This document shows positions 24,032 through 35,374 of a DNA stretch of 64,000 nt, in pieces (within the stretch, counting starts at the first letter, position 1; every line of letters starts with the position of its first letter). The translations under genes and the position numbers were made by a program. This stretch comes from Penium margaritaceum (Eukaryota; Streptophyta; Zygnematophyceae; Desmidiales; Peniaceae): positions 42,268-106,267 of the forward strand of contig SZWC01001570.1 in the NCBI GenBank assembly GCA_023375785.1. Reading direction: 5' to 3'. The notes beneath the pieces were generated by a model. It worked only from the letters and a program-made list of their open reading frames with translations. It did no database searches and was not told the DNA's origin.

Positions 24032-24272
24032 TGTCAATGCGCCGGATAGCAACGGTCTAGAAAACGGGTCCCGACATGGGAGGCCGCCAACCGCTCTTGG
24101 TATTGCAACCAAGATAACATATCACCCTCGAACGAGGGATCCACACTTTAGGTTCGTTTGGTTTGCAACCTCACAAAGTCCGCATGTTGGTCTTTAGTGT
24201 CTACCTTTGGTTGGACACTCTGTGAGGAGTCTCAAAGGAGAGAACTGTAAATGGATGCATGCAAGGTACAGG

Positions 24273-24280
24273 CTTTTATA
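24273..24280 (-). promoter_or_regulatory. TATA box of copia 5' LTR
   Basis: TATAAAAG on the minus strand, conserved in the copies at 19577-19584 and 49107-49114. It is the likely Pol II core promoter for the element. Confidence 0.7.
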
Positions 24281-24448
24281 CTTGCAGAGCTTTGCTAAAG
24301 CTTCTGCTTGTAGTGGCTCCACTGGAGCCAACCTCATCCTACATTCCTACTTGGCGCGTCCTTAGACCGCCAAGTGTCATCCTCAAGGCAGGCTCTAGTA
24401 AGCTTCCTAGAAGCTGCCTGTCCCAGTTTTGGCTACAAAGAAAATTGC

Positions 24449-24518
24449 GGCCGTTGCGGGGTTCGAACCCGCGACCTCTGGTTTGAGACTCCGGTGCCTA
24501 ATCAACCAAGCCCAAAAA
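24449..24518 (-). promoter_or_regulatory. tRNA-like A-box/B-box segment in 5' LTR
   Basis: Minus-strand A box TGGTTGATTAGG (24497-24508) and B box GGTTCGAACCC (24459-24469), 27 bp apart; the T-loop reads TTCGAAC, the consensus form. It sits about 170-240 bp upstream of the TATA box in U3. Confidence 0.6.
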
Positions 24519-24685
24519 GGTATGGTTCCTATGATGAGCCACAGGGGACATACCCATTATGGGCAGTGCATTCCTGGCCCATCTCAGAACAGACCAAGGG
24601 GACATACTCCATAGAGCAGTGCATGCCTTGTCTGTATGTGTAGCTAGCCAACTAGGCAGTGGACAATGTGCACACTATTTCAACA

Positions 24686-25409
24686 TGAAGTGCCTAACCA
24701 AATGTGCTGTAGAGAATCAGCCTGGGTGCAGATCGTCGTGAGATTTGCAGTTTGACCGGGCAGATCCTTGTGCCGAATAGATGCTGAATGATGAAAATCA
24801 TAGATTGACAGAGAGCTGATGAAGAGGATGAGAAAACTGAAGATGAATGATGATGAAAGCAGATGAGGCTAAGGAGGCAGACAAGGGTAAGGAAAGGAAT
24901 GATGAGGATGAAGAGATAGGCAAGTTGCCTGAAGAGGATCAGGTGTTGGAGGGATGCAGGAAGGCTGATGCTGCTGGAAAGTTCTCTGACGTCAGGAGAG
25001 TGATAGCGTGTGCCCCTTTTTGGCTCGAGACAAACGGGCAGGAAGACTGGTGGTGTCCGATATCCCGACAGCGAGAGGCAGTCCTACTGTAGTGAGGAGA
25101 GTATCCGAGAGAAGCAGAGACATACGCTGATGCTAAACGATTGATGGCTTGTTCCCCGATTCACCTGAGATTAATGGACAAGAATACTGGTCGTGTCTGA
25201 TGTCCCAACAACAAACGGAGGAGGATGAGAAAAGGTGGTACGAGAAGGCTACTATAGAAGATAAAGTAGAGTGGCAAGGGGGGGGGATGACAGTAGATGA
25301 TAAGGATGATGCTCATGATGCTGATGAAGCGGATTGCGGCGGATGCGGCGGCTGGAAGAGGGTAGAATTGAGAAGACATCGCAGTAGGCGGAGATGGAGC
25401 CGATTACAT
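24686..25409 (-). mobile_element. E1: non-coding LTR element, internal region (right part)
   Basis: Continues E1 after the copia insertion. It holds the GGGTGCAGATCGTCGTGAG...GATCCTTGTGCCGA module (near 24724) and two copies of a third module, GTCAGGAGAGTGATAGCGTG followed by GGCAGGAAGACTGGTGGTGT (near 24982) and a diverged copy near 25145. The same three modules recur in E2 and E3 in the same order and orientation, next to the primer-binding-site end. Open frames here are short and repeat-derived. Confidence 0.55.
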
Positions 25410-25422
25410 GATCGTACCACTT

Positions 25423-26264
25423 TGTTCACAGAGGACGTCAGGAGGGATGAGGAAGAAGACGAGGCAAGTAGAGTCTGTAGATACAATGGTTAGTGGAGAA
25501 TGCGGCAGGCAAATGGAGGAGAGAGGAGAAATAGGATGGGCAAGTAGCGAGGAGAAGAACGAGTGCTTGGGTTCAGGATAGAAGCAAGAGCTGAAGTAGG
25601 GTGAAAGCAACAACGGAAAGCGGAATGGAAGCAGAAGTTTGCGGAAAAGGAACATGATGTGTTTTGGGTGGAGCACCAAAGGTGCGAGCACAGAGGAGCA
25701 CGAGTCTTGAGTGGATGAAGTACATGGGAGAGAAGAGCGGAAGCTTCCTTGAAGGTGCGGGTGTTATTGTTGTAAGAATGACATTAGCAGAAAGGAACTC
25801 GGTGCCGTGCGAGAGCACAGACGCTGAGAAGTAATGAGAGGCGAATGGACTGGAGACGGCCCAGATAGCAAGCCGTGAGAGGAATCCAATGGATTTGTTA
25901 CTAAATGGAATACAAGCAAAACAAAGAGGTAGAATCCTAACCTAGCGCGTTTTGTTGAGCGGGCACAAGATAATAGTGGCGACTTGGGCGGAGAGAAGGA
26001 TGAGCGCCGCAAGACCACGATCTAGCTTTGCTAGCCTTACGCATATAGGAGTGTCGTGTGCAGGAGCGATCTCTGCAAGTGCGTTCACCTTGACTGTTGT
26101 TTGCACAAAACCGTTGGCTTGGTCTTGGCGAGGTTCACACAATGGATGGTTGTGAGACCGTTTGGACCTTGATCAGATTTCTTTGGAGATGAACTTGCAC
26201 TGTCACTCTCTATTAATCTGAGTGGCTGCATCCCTCGAAGCGATCTCCGAGATGATTTCTGACA
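25423..26264 (-). mobile_element. E1 LTR (diverged)
   Basis: The right end TTCTGACA at 26257-26264 matches the LTR ends of E2 and E3 and is followed by CACCCCTC, a polypurine tract on the minus strand. The left end is placed at TGTTCACA by analogy: GATCGTACCA at 25410-25419 looks like a decayed primer binding site. Length (about 840 bp) and internal wording (AAAGCAACAACGGAAAGCGG) agree loosely with the other LTRs. The left boundary is uncertain. Confidence 0.4.
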
Positions 26265-26624
26265 CACCCCTCAAAATGGGAGAGGGGTACAAGCCTTGAA
26301 AGGTAGCCTTGGGAGTCTTCCTTCTATTGAGGTGTAGCACAGAGAGAGCTTGGGAGGTTTTGGAGGCGGTGGATGCCTCAGTGCCAGGTTGCAGGGAGAG
26401 AGGGAAAAAACCTGGGTGGTGCAGAAGTGTCTGAGGAGAGGCGGTTAGTGCAGTAGAGAAAGGGGTGTCAGTAGAGGGGAGTGAGCAGGCGGTCAGTAAT
26501 GAGGGGTTAGTTTCAGTGAGTGTGTTGTGAGTTCATTCAGTCTTTCCGTACAAAGTAGAGCGGTTTCGATCGCATACCCATGTAGCTCTTGGACTCAGGC
26601 CGTACTGCGAAGGGAAGCGACTCT
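26265..26624 (-). mobile_element. E1-type sequence beyond the LTR (polypurine-tract side)
   Basis: Starts with a minus-strand polypurine tract next to the LTR, so by position it is the 3' internal end of an E-type element. It runs about 360 bp without a credible gene and gives way to the ~190-bp satellite near 26625. The exact edge is not visible. Confidence 0.35.
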
Positions 26625-29040
26625 TTGTACTTGCTAGTCAATTCCTATTATTCCTAGATCATTGTTTCTCTCTCTTACCATTTGAGACTCGTATTATGAG
26701 TTGTCAACATTGACCACAAATTGTGAAAATGCTTGGTCATGATAATTCACATATGCCTACTTTGGTTGGTCATTGTGCATGGTAGCCACATTGTGTCACT
26801 ACTTATTGAAGATCTTTGTTCTTGCTAGTTAATACCTAGTATTCCCAAACCATTGCTACTCATATTTGGTAATAGTCAGTGACATACGCCTACTTTGATT
26901 GGTCATTGTGCATGGTAGTCACACCATGCCACTCCTTATTGAAGGTCTTTGAACTTGCTAGTTGATAACTAGTATTCCGGAAGCATTGTTTCCCCCTCTG
27001 ACCATTTGTGACTCATGTTATAAGTTGTGAATATTGATCACGTACAGTGGAATTCTTTGGTCATGGTCTGTGACATATGCATACGTGGATTGGTCATTGT
27101 GCATAGTAGCCACTCCGTACCACTACTTACAGAACGTCTTTGTACTTGTTAGCTGAAAACAAGTATTTGCAGACTATTGCTTCACCCTCTTTCCATTTGT
27201 GACTCCTATTATGAGTTGTCAACATTGACCACACACAGTGGAATTCCTTTGGTCATGTTCAGTGACATATGCCAATTTGGTGGGTCATTGTGCATGATAG
27301 CCACACTACTACTTATTAAAGGTATTTGTACCTGCTAGTCAAGACCTAGTGTTCCCAAACTTTCGTTTCCCCCTCTGACCATTTTTGACTCGTATTAGGA
27401 GTTGTCAAAGTTGACTACACAAAGTAGAATTCTTTGGTTCAGGTCACTGACATATAAGGGTGCACACAGGTTCCAGGTACGGAGGGTCTGGAACCTGACC
27501 TTTTGGTTCTGGAATCAGAACCGCAGTTCCGGGTCCAATATCCCAAAACATTCCAGGAACCGCGGTTCCTGAACCGAGGTCTATGGAGGCAATGATGAGT
27601 GGGGAGGGGGTACATTATATACTTTGTTTGTCGACGTGGCACCTTGGGAGGCCATGTGAGTGCTCCAATCACATACCAACACTCAATAGATGAGGGTTGA
27701 AGGGCTTTTTTCTTGTCTCTTTGGAAAAAAACATGATGTTGGGAGCCGATCCTGCTTCATATTCCTTACAAGGGGAACTTCTATAAAACCGTGACCAGAA
27801 CCGCGGTTCAAAGAAGAACCACGGTTCCAAAACCGGAACCGCAGTTCCGGTTCCGAGTTGGAACCGGAACTGCGGTTCTGGTTCCATTCTCAGAATCACT
27901 GGTACGTTCCGGTGTGCAGCTCTAGTGATATATGCATACTTTGCTTGGTTAGTCAGCATGGTAGCCACACTGTGCCACTACTTATCCAAGGTTTTTGTAC
28001 TGGCTAGTCAGTAACTAGTATTCCCATACCATTCTTTCACCCTCTGACCATTTGTGACACGTGTTATAAGTTGTCAACGTTGACCACACATAGTGAAATT
28101 CTTTGGCCATAGTCAGTGACAAATGCCTATTTTAGTTGGTCATTGTGCATGGTAGCCACACCATGCCACTAATTATTGTAGACATTTGTACTTGCTAGTT
28201 GAAAGCTAGTTTTCCCAAGCCATTGTTTCCCACTCTAACCATTTGTGACTCGTGTTATGAGCTGTCAACGTTGACCACACATAGTGAGATTCTTTGGTCA
28301 TGATAAATGACATATGCCTACTTTGGTTGATCACTTTGCATGGTATCCACAGTGTGCCACTATGCGTTGAAGATCTTTGATCTTGCTGGTGGATAACTAG
28401 TATTCCCACCATTGTTTTCCCCTCTGATCATTTGTGACTCGTGCTATGAGTTGTCAGCACAAACCACTCAAAGTGAAATCCTTTGGTCATGGTCAGTGAC
28501 ATATACCTAGTTTGGTTGGTCATTGTGCATGGTAGCCACACCGTACCACTACTTATTGAAGGTCTTTGTACTTGCTAGTCGATAACTAGTATTCGAAAAC
28601 CATTGTTCCCCACTCTGACCATTTGTGACTCGTGTTATGAGTTGTGAGCGCTGACCACTCAAAGTGAAATCCCTTGGTCATGATCAGTGACATATACCTA
28701 CTTTGGTTGGTTATTGTGCATGGTAGCCCCACCGTGCAACTACTTATTGAAGGTCTTTGTACTTGCTTGTCGATAACCAGTATTCATAAACCATTGTTTC
28801 CTCCTCTGACCATTTCCGACTCGTGTTATGTGCTGTAAAGGCTGACCACACATTGTGAAAATCTTTGGTCATGGTCAGTGACATATGCCTACTTGGTTGG
28901 TCATTGTGCATGGTAGCCACACCGTACCACTACTTATACAAGGTCTTTGTACTAAATAGTTGATTACTAAAACTCCAAAACAATTGTTTCCCCCTCTGAC
29001 CTTTGTGACTCATATTTTGAGTTGTCAAAACTGACCACAC
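26625..29040 (+). repeat. ~190-bp satellite array, forward orientation
   Basis: The block GGTCATTGTGCATGGTAGCC recurs at about 26770, 26903 (shortened unit), 27094, 27285, 28140, 28331, 28520, 28711 and 28901; spacing is 189-191 bp apart from one short monomer and one insertion. Each monomer also has CCATTTGTGACTCGTGTTAT and GTCAGTGACATATGCC. It is AT-richer than its surroundings, has no long open frame, and monomers differ by roughly 10-20% by eye. Confidence 0.92.
27455..27924. mobile_element. hAT-type MITE (470 bp)
   Basis: Imperfect 13-bp terminal inverted repeats, TAAGGGTGCACAC at the left and TAGAGCTGCACAC (reverse complement of the right end), are flanked by 8-bp duplications CTGACATA (27447-27454) and GTGATATA (27925-27932). 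Both are one base off GTGACATA, the satellite sequence at that point. The interior is full of GGAACCGCGGTTCC-type palindromes (a perfect 16-bp one at 27555-27570) and has no coding frame. The 8-bp duplication points to the hAT superfamily. Confidence 0.75.
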
Positions 29041-29428
29041 ACGTTTTGGTCATATGCCATGATGACTTCTGGACGTCGACGTCGACGTCCACGTCCGACG
29101 TCGGTACGTCGGAAGTCGGCACTTGTCAGTCCACGTTGATGTGGATTGACCAAGTCGGTTCACCCTTTGACAGTGGAATACAGTGCCATGACCAAAACTT
29201 CAACTAATTTCCATACTGGCGATGTATGAACCAGGAAAACATGATTACCATGCAAAAACCAACATTTTTCTCCTGATTATGGCCACCTTCTCTTGCTTGC
29301 CATGGTCTTTCATAGCCATCCCGTGACATTTTTTAAATCTCATGTTTACATCTTATCTCCTTGCAAGCTTAGATGCAGTGGAGATATCTTTTTAACATTG
29401 CTTTCCATGTTGATTCAAAACTATCCTG

Positions 29429-31680
29429 TCACACATTAATTTCAAGGAAGTTGAACAGAAGAGGCAAATGAAGTGGAGATAGTTTTTTTTTAAGGAAACA
29501 TGAATTGAACATGAAATCAAGATCAGCCGTCAGCTGCTTTGACTTCTTCCGCCCGTACAAACGCGTCAGGCGGACGTTCACCCACACCAGCAGCTCCAGG
29601 GTCTTCACCTTCAGCCTGTTCCTCCTCGCCGTCTGCACCAGCTGATGCTTGCTGAATACACGCTTGTTGTCAGAGGAGCTGCAAGGCTGAGCAAGGAGGT
29701 GCATGGCAAATGCACGAAGCACGGGCAGACTAGTGTGGAACCGTGCGTGCCACCTAAATGCAGGCATGTTGCCTGCAATGACCTGCTTTACTGCTGCTTT
29801 GGCTTTCTCCACGTCCCGTGCACGACTGGGCTCAATGTCACAGGTCACGCTCGCATTTTCAAACCCTTCAAGCTCCCTGCTCAGCTGCTCTTGATCCTTC
29901 TCCGGCACCAGGGCGTTCACCACTGTGTTCCACGCCTCGACCATTTTCTCTTCCCCGTCGAATTTATGCCCAAAGTGCTGTGGGTGGACTGTCGGGCGGC
30001 TGCAAACACAGGGCAGGACATCTGGTTAGTCCATCTGCTGCTGAGCCGCTCCAGTGCAAATTTCACCCAGGCAGGATTGCATGGAGCACGGCGTCTGCCA
30101 CGAGCCACAGCGAGCTTCCTGATCTCGTCGGTCGTGTCCAGCAGTGTCTTGTACACGATTCCTGCCGTGCCACCTGCGGCGTCAGCCTTGCGCAGTGCAA
30201 TGACAAGTGGGGACATTAGCTTCACCATGGCCTTGACTTGCACCCAGAAAACCCCTATCTTCACAATCCGACGGACCTCTTTCTTTTTTGCCTTCCAACC
30301 TGCATCCTTCCCAGCCCCTATCTACTTCCACTTGGCACTGGAAATCATCTTCTGCAGGCAGTCACGCATGCTGAACAGGCGCTCAAGCATCTTGTGCACA
30401 GAAGCAAAGCGTGTAGCAGCAGCTGGCAGCAGAACCCTCCCTCCTGACTCAACCTTCAACCAAGAGCGCAGAAGATGCTTGTTCCTGAAAAATGTGACAA
30501 CACGCTCAGCCTTGCTAATCACTGACTGGCCCCACTCAGTCTTTCCCACATCTTTCAGCACCAAATCCAGATTGTGAGCAAGACAGTGCATAAAGAAGAT
30601 GCTTGGATACTTGGTCCTCAAGGCCTCGTAGGCCTTCGTGTTCGTTGAGGCAGTGTCGGTGAAGACGAGCACCACCTTTTCCGGCCCGACATGCGTTATG
30701 GCCTAGTCAATGACTGCGGCCACGTGATTGGAATCTCTCACCAACCCACTGGCATTGCGAGAGAAGAGGTGGGCCACCCCTTCAGCGTTGGTGGCCATGG
30801 CAGAATAGATGGGGCGAATCTGAATATCAGACCATTCATCTACGCCCAGACTCACGCCAAATATCTCCCAGCCATCGCGGAGAGGCGCTTCCATCTCCTC
30901 TAGCTCCTTGTCCAGCTGCGGTAAGATGACCTCGGTGACCCTGTCCTTGCTCGGTAGCCTGAAGCGCGGGTTCGTGCACCTAGCGTCCTCCACGAGCTCC
31001 AGCACAACCCGCTCCCGGCAGAAGGATATCGGCAGAGCAGCTTTGGCCATGACTTTGACGATGGTCTTCTGGCACTGGCTGTTGTACGCGTTGGCAAGGT
31101 GGTCACTCATGAGTGTCTGCTTTGTGGAGTTGAGACTTGCAGCAGACAGGGGGGTAGTGAGCAGTTCTGGAGCGGCAAGCGGGGTCTGAGAGGTCCCCTC
31201 TGAGCCTGCAACCTGGCTCTGCTCCACATCCACTTCTACTGCTATCTTTGCAATGCCTGCTGCTGCCCGCATCTCTTCCCGCTTCCTCTGCTCGGTCATC
31301 TCGACCCAGTTCACAGGATTGGCATTAGTGCCCCATGCAACTCCCTGACCTTTAAACAGCTTCTCATCAGCACCAGTGAATGATTCGTTTGGCAGGGGAA
31401 GAGGGAGAAGGCCAAGGATGGCACGGGCAGCAGGAGGTGCCACCTTACATTTGGTGATGTTCGGGATCAGTGCCCCGAAGTGGCCTCGGATGCGGTCAGC
31501 ACCACCGGAGAAAGTGCCACCGCAACCACCGCAGTAGAAACCAGGGTAGCAACCAGCCGTAGCTACGGGACGGACGAACTTGCTCAGAGCGCGGGTGAGG
31601 AAGTTGCCTGTTAGCACGGGGAGCCTTGTGGTGCTGGCGGCTGCCTGTGCGCACGTTGCAGACTTGGTGCCGCCAGCCAT
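29429..31680 (-). pseudogene. hAT-family transposase (BED finger, DUF659, hAT dimerisation domain)
   Basis: Chosen start MAGGTKSATC at 31680. Order on the minus strand: a BED-type zinc finger about residues 50-78 (FYCGGCGGTFSGGADRIRGH, with a later Cys), a DUF659 core (FGVSLGVDEWSDIQIRPIY, then FTDTASTNTKAYEAL and FFMHCLAHNLDLVLKDVGK), and the C-terminal dimerisation domain (LPVLRAFAMHLLAQPCSSSD followed by SKHQLVQTARRNRL). Three lesions are visible: in-frame TAG codons at 30703-30705 and 30322-30324, and a frameshift near 29990 before the region with MVEAWNTVVNAL. It is a dead cut-and-paste transposase. Upstream frames beginning at 31749 add 23 unlikely residues. Confidence 0.88.
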
Positions 31681-31834
31681 GGGGAAAAGGCTGTGCTGGC
31701 AACAGAGCCTGTGGCACTGCCCCAAGGCAGTGCAGAAAGAGTGGGGCAAAATGAGTGTCTAAGCTGTACATATGGGGACGGGCTTGCTGAATGAGGTGAA
31801 ACACTGCACCTGGAATACACCAGAGACTAGGCAG

Positions 31835-31837
31835 GGG

Positions 31838-31868
<31 letters not shown>
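31835..31868 (+). repeat. Poly-G tract with 28 consecutive G
   Basis: G runs of 6 and then 28, separated by one A, 5' of the transposase start (C-rich on its coding strand). Prone to slippage and G-quadruplex formation, and its length is unreliable in short-read assemblies. Confidence 0.9.
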
Positions 31869-32290
31869 TCGATGCGCAGGTTGCTGTAGAGAACATCCGC
31901 CTTCCCAGCCTGGCATGGACTCCATGACTGGCTGGAGCCTGATGAGTCGATGTTCTGCATGCTGATTGGGTGCTTGAAGAAAGCAACCAATCAGCATGCG
32001 TAGAACACGTTGTTGCCCATCGGATACGTTGTGTAGCCATGTATTTTGGCGGCATGCGGACCCGGCTTATCGTTGGAATGCTACCGACATTCCAGCCGGT
32101 AAGGCTGGTGCTCTCGGTTGGTCTTGAACCGGCCTTGTCCGGGCTTTTTAGTTTTGCAAGGCGGTCACGACGAGTCGACGTGGACGTCGACGTGGACCAA
32201 CGTTCCGACTCCGCCTTGACCCCGGCAAGTCAGAAGTCAAAGTCTACATGGGTCATATGTCACTGTGCATGTCATATGCATCATGACGAA

Positions 32291-33557
32291 AGACTTTCAC
32301 TTAAACAAAATGCTTTAATTGGTCATTGTGTATGGTTATTGAAGTTCTTTGTACTTGCTAGTTGATACCTAGTGTTTCTAAACCATTCTTTCCCCCTCTG
32401 GCCATTCACGACTTGTGTTATGAGTTGTCAACATTGACCCATAACTGTGGAACGTTTTGGGCATGATAAGTGACATATGCCTTCTTTGGTTGGTCATTGT
32501 GCATGGTAGCCACACGGTGCCACTACTTATTGAAGGTCTTTGTACTTTCTAGTAGATAACAAGTGTTTTCAAACCATTTCTTCTGTCTCTGACGTTTTGT
32601 GAATTGTATTCTGGGTTGTCAACATTGACCACCCATAGTGAAGTTATCTGGTCCTGGTCAGTGACATATGCCTACTTTGGTTGGTCACTGTGCATGGTAG
32701 CCACACCGTGCCACTACTTACTGAAGGTTTTATTCTTGCTAGTTAATAACTAGTATTCCCCAACCAATTTTTCTCGCTCTGACCATTTGTGACTCGTGTT
32801 CCAAGTTTTCAACATTGACCCATCATAGTGAAATGTTTTGGTCATGATAAGTGACATGTGCCTAGTTTGGTTGGTCATTGTGCATGGTAGCCACACTGTA
32901 CCACTACTTATTGAAGGTCTTTGTACTTCCTAGTCAATAACAAGTATTTCCACACCATTATTTTTTTCTCTGACCATTTGTGACTCGTATTATGGGTTGT
33001 CGACGCTGACCACCCATAGTGAAATTCTTTGGTAATGGTCAGTGACATATGCATACCTTGGTTGGTCACTGTGCATGGTCGCCACACCGTGCCACTAATT
33101 ATTGAAGATTTTTGTATTTGCTAGTTGATAAACAGTCTCCCCCAACCATTTTTTCGCCCTCTGACTATTTGGGACTCGTGTTCCGAGTTGCCAACATTGA
33201 CCCATCATAATTTGAATTCTTTTTTCATGATAAGTGACATGTGCCTACTTTTGTTGGTCATTGTGCATGTTCGTCACACTGTGCAACTTCTTATTTGGTC
33301 TTCGTACTTGGTAGTCAATGCATAGTGTTCCTAAACCATTTTTTTCTCCTCCTACCATTTGTGACTCGTATTATGGGCTGTCATCATTGACCACACAGTG
33401 GAATTATTTTCATCATGTTCAGTGACATATGCATACTTTGGTTGGTTATTGGACATGGTAGCCACATCATGCCACTACTTATTTAAGGTGTTTGTACTTA
33501 CTAGGCGATACCTGGTGTTTCCAATCCATTTCTTCCCCCTCTAGACATTTGTGACTG
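32291..33557 (+). repeat. ~190-bp satellite array, continuation after hAT
   Basis: The same monomer and orientation as 26625-29040, about six to seven copies. It ends abruptly near CATTTGTGACTGG at 33557, where E2 sequence begins. Confidence 0.9.
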
Positions 33558-35362
33558 GTGCGTCGTGATGGTAGGGAAGTAATATGTTGCAAGAGGTAGG
33601 AGAGAGCTTGAAACTCCACAAGAGATCAGTTGCTGTTGTGGGTGCAGACCATTACGAGGGGTGCTTGTGCTGTTGTGGAGGACGGTGTTGAAAGCTGCTG
33701 ATAGATGCCAATGGAGTGAGCGCAGGGGTCAAACCACGTGCGCTTTGAATAGGATGCAGTTAGGGAGAAGGTAAAATGCCACAACACTGTGAGAAATCTG
33801 GTGCCGGCGTGGGTGCAGGCTGCTGCAAAAGTGGGCAGCTAGCTCGTTCAGATCCTTGTGACACCAGATGCGGAAGATTGCGGATGACAAAGAGAGAAAG
33901 GATGATGACAGAATCTGGGTGCAGGGGCGAGCCGCATGCACTAAGGAAGTTTCGGTGAGGGTGCAGGTCGTCGTGCAACGGGCGATGCGACCGGGCCAAT
34001 CCTTGTACCGAGCGGGGGAAATGGTGGAGGCAGAGGAGCGGCTGATGATGGAGTAGACGCAGGGGCAAAACCATGTGCGCTGCTGAATAGAGGAATAGAA
34101 TGCGGCAAGGGGAAGGCGAATGCCAGCGCGCCGCAAGAAACCTGCTCCTGGCGTGGGTGCAGCCTGCTGCAAAGCGGGCAGTTGGATCGTGCAGATCCTT
34201 GCACTAGCGAGAGATGCATATGTTTGCTGATGATGAGGCTGAATCTGGGTGTAGGGGCAAGCCGCACACACTGCGGAAGTTTTGGTGTGGGCGCAGCTCG
34301 TCGCGAAAACTGGCGTTGCGACCGGGCGGATTCGTTTGCCGAGAAGGTGACGATGATGATAGCGGAGGAAGAGATGATGACGGAGTGGGCGCAGGGGCAG
34401 AACCACGTGCACAGCAAAGCGATGCTGATGATGGCAATGCTGAAGATGATACAGAGGCAGTTTTAGGAGACAGAGAAAGATGGAATAAGGCTGATGTGAA
34501 GGTAGGCTAGAGGAGATGGAGGATGCTGAAGGGCGATGAAGAGGATGTGCGGAGGCTGACGGCAAAGAAGATGACATCAATGAGGCGGGGACAGTAATGG
34601 ATGACGGAAGAAGCAGCAAGGTAGGCGACAGTGGGCGTGAACAAGAAAACTAGCTGCTCTGCTGTCAGGAGAGTAATGGCTTGTTCTCCAATTAGCTCGA
34701 AGCGTGAGCAGGAAGACTGGTGGTGTCCGATGTCTTGGCAGCGAGAGGAAGTCGGCTGCAGCAGAGAAGGTAAGCAGTGACGCTGGTCCGTAGATGCCAG
34801 GAGAGTGACGGCTTGTTCCCCAATTGGCTCAAAGCGTGAGCAAGAAGACTGGTGGTGTCCGATGTCCAGATGGCGGATGACGATCTACTGCCACTTACGA
34901 TGCGAAGAGGTGGTGCGAGAGTGCGGCTCAAGAAGATGATGGCAATGAGGCTGATGTGATGGGGCAGCTGGATCCGGTGAGGCAGATTGAGCAGATGAGG
35001 AAGATGAAGGCGCTTGCGGCGACTGATGGATGGAGAAGGACAGGTTGCGGGTGGCAGGAAACTTTGAGGAAGATGATGACAGGCGGTGGCTCGAGAGCTG
35101 CTTGAGGCTGTTATCGACGTCGTGTTACCGAGTGTTGGCCATGGGCGCGGGTTGGGTGCAGGTATTGATCAGGATGACAAGGAGTCTCTTCAGCTTGAGG
35201 AGCAATCAGAGCAGTACTACTGAAATCAATTGCTGGCCAAGCGGAGCGACTTGATGCAGCGGTGGTGGCAACAACAACAGATGCATGCTGGACCAAGGAG
35301 TTAAGCAATTGTGGCAGCGAAGCAATGAATGGGTCACGGGGCACTAGGTGATGTTGCCTGAC
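33558..35362 (-). mobile_element. E2: non-coding LTR element, internal region
   Basis: Contains the three E modules: GGGCAGCTAGCTCGTTCAGA (near 33835) and a copy near 34177; GTGCAGGTCGTCGTGCAACG (near 33962) and a copy near 34290; GACTGGTGGTGTCCGATGTC (near 34705 and 34847). Lengths between modules differ from E1 and E3, so modules have been gained or lost. The open frames (up to 296 codons on minus) are repeat shadows with no motif. The 3' LTR is missing because the left side ends in satellite. Confidence 0.55.
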
Positions 35363-35374
35363 GCTCTGATACCA
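35363..35374 (-). promoter_or_regulatory. E2 primer binding site (initiator tRNA-Met 3' end)
   Basis: The + strand reads GCTCTGATACCA, identical to the last 12 bases of plant initiator tRNA-Met including CCA, directly abutting TGTCAG of the LTR. The element strand thus reads TGGTATCAGAGC, the classic plant LTR-element priming site. Confidence 0.85.

Larger units (their letters stand above)
19336..24685 (-). mobile_element. Ty1/copia retrotransposon, minus strand, inserted in E1
   Basis: A 5.35-kb element bounded by two LTRs (653 and 654 bp) and a perfect 5-bp target duplication. Reading on the minus strand the order is 5' LTR, primer binding site, leader, gag, protease, integrase, reverse transcriptase, then a 480-base N gap that would hold RNase H and the polypurine tract, then 3' LTR. 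PR-INT-RT order defines Ty1/copia. The LTRs differ by nine substitutions and one indel (about 1.4%), so the insertion is fairly young. Two single n positions (21095, 21950) hide larger missing segments; besides those there is an in-frame stop in gag and a frameshift before integrase, so this copy is probably inactive. Confidence 0.95.
24032..24685 (-). repeat. Copia 5' LTR
   Basis: 654 bp, about 98.6% identical to the LTR at 19336. In element orientation it begins TGTTGAAAT at 24685. The TATA box (TATAAAAG on minus) lies at 24273-24280, so transcription should start near 24245 and U3 spans about 24250-24685. TGAAG follows at 24686-24690. Confidence 0.95.
29041..32290 (-). mobile_element. Decayed hAT transposon inside the satellite
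   Basis: About 3.2 kb interrupting the satellite and carrying a broken hAT transposase on the minus strand. The outer 100-150 bp at each side hold GACGTC-rich repeats: a perfect palindrome GGACGTCGACGTCGACGTCC at 29071-29090 and GTCGACGTGGACGTCGACG from 32174. TGACTTCTG occurs inverted near both ends (29063 and about 32230), possibly part of the terminal repeat. I could not fix exact ends or an 8-bp duplication. Confidence 0.7.

Noticed and set aside
29041-32290. 8-bp target duplication for the hAT element
   Set aside because: Several candidate ends near TGACTTCTG were tried; none gave matching 8-bp flanks, so exact ends were left open.
33729-34619. 296-codon minus-strand frame in E2, and a similar 279-codon frame at 37131-37970
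   Set aside because: Both are translations of the repeated E modules, with recurring peptide fragments from the module copies; frame and length are not shared in a way that suggests a protein.
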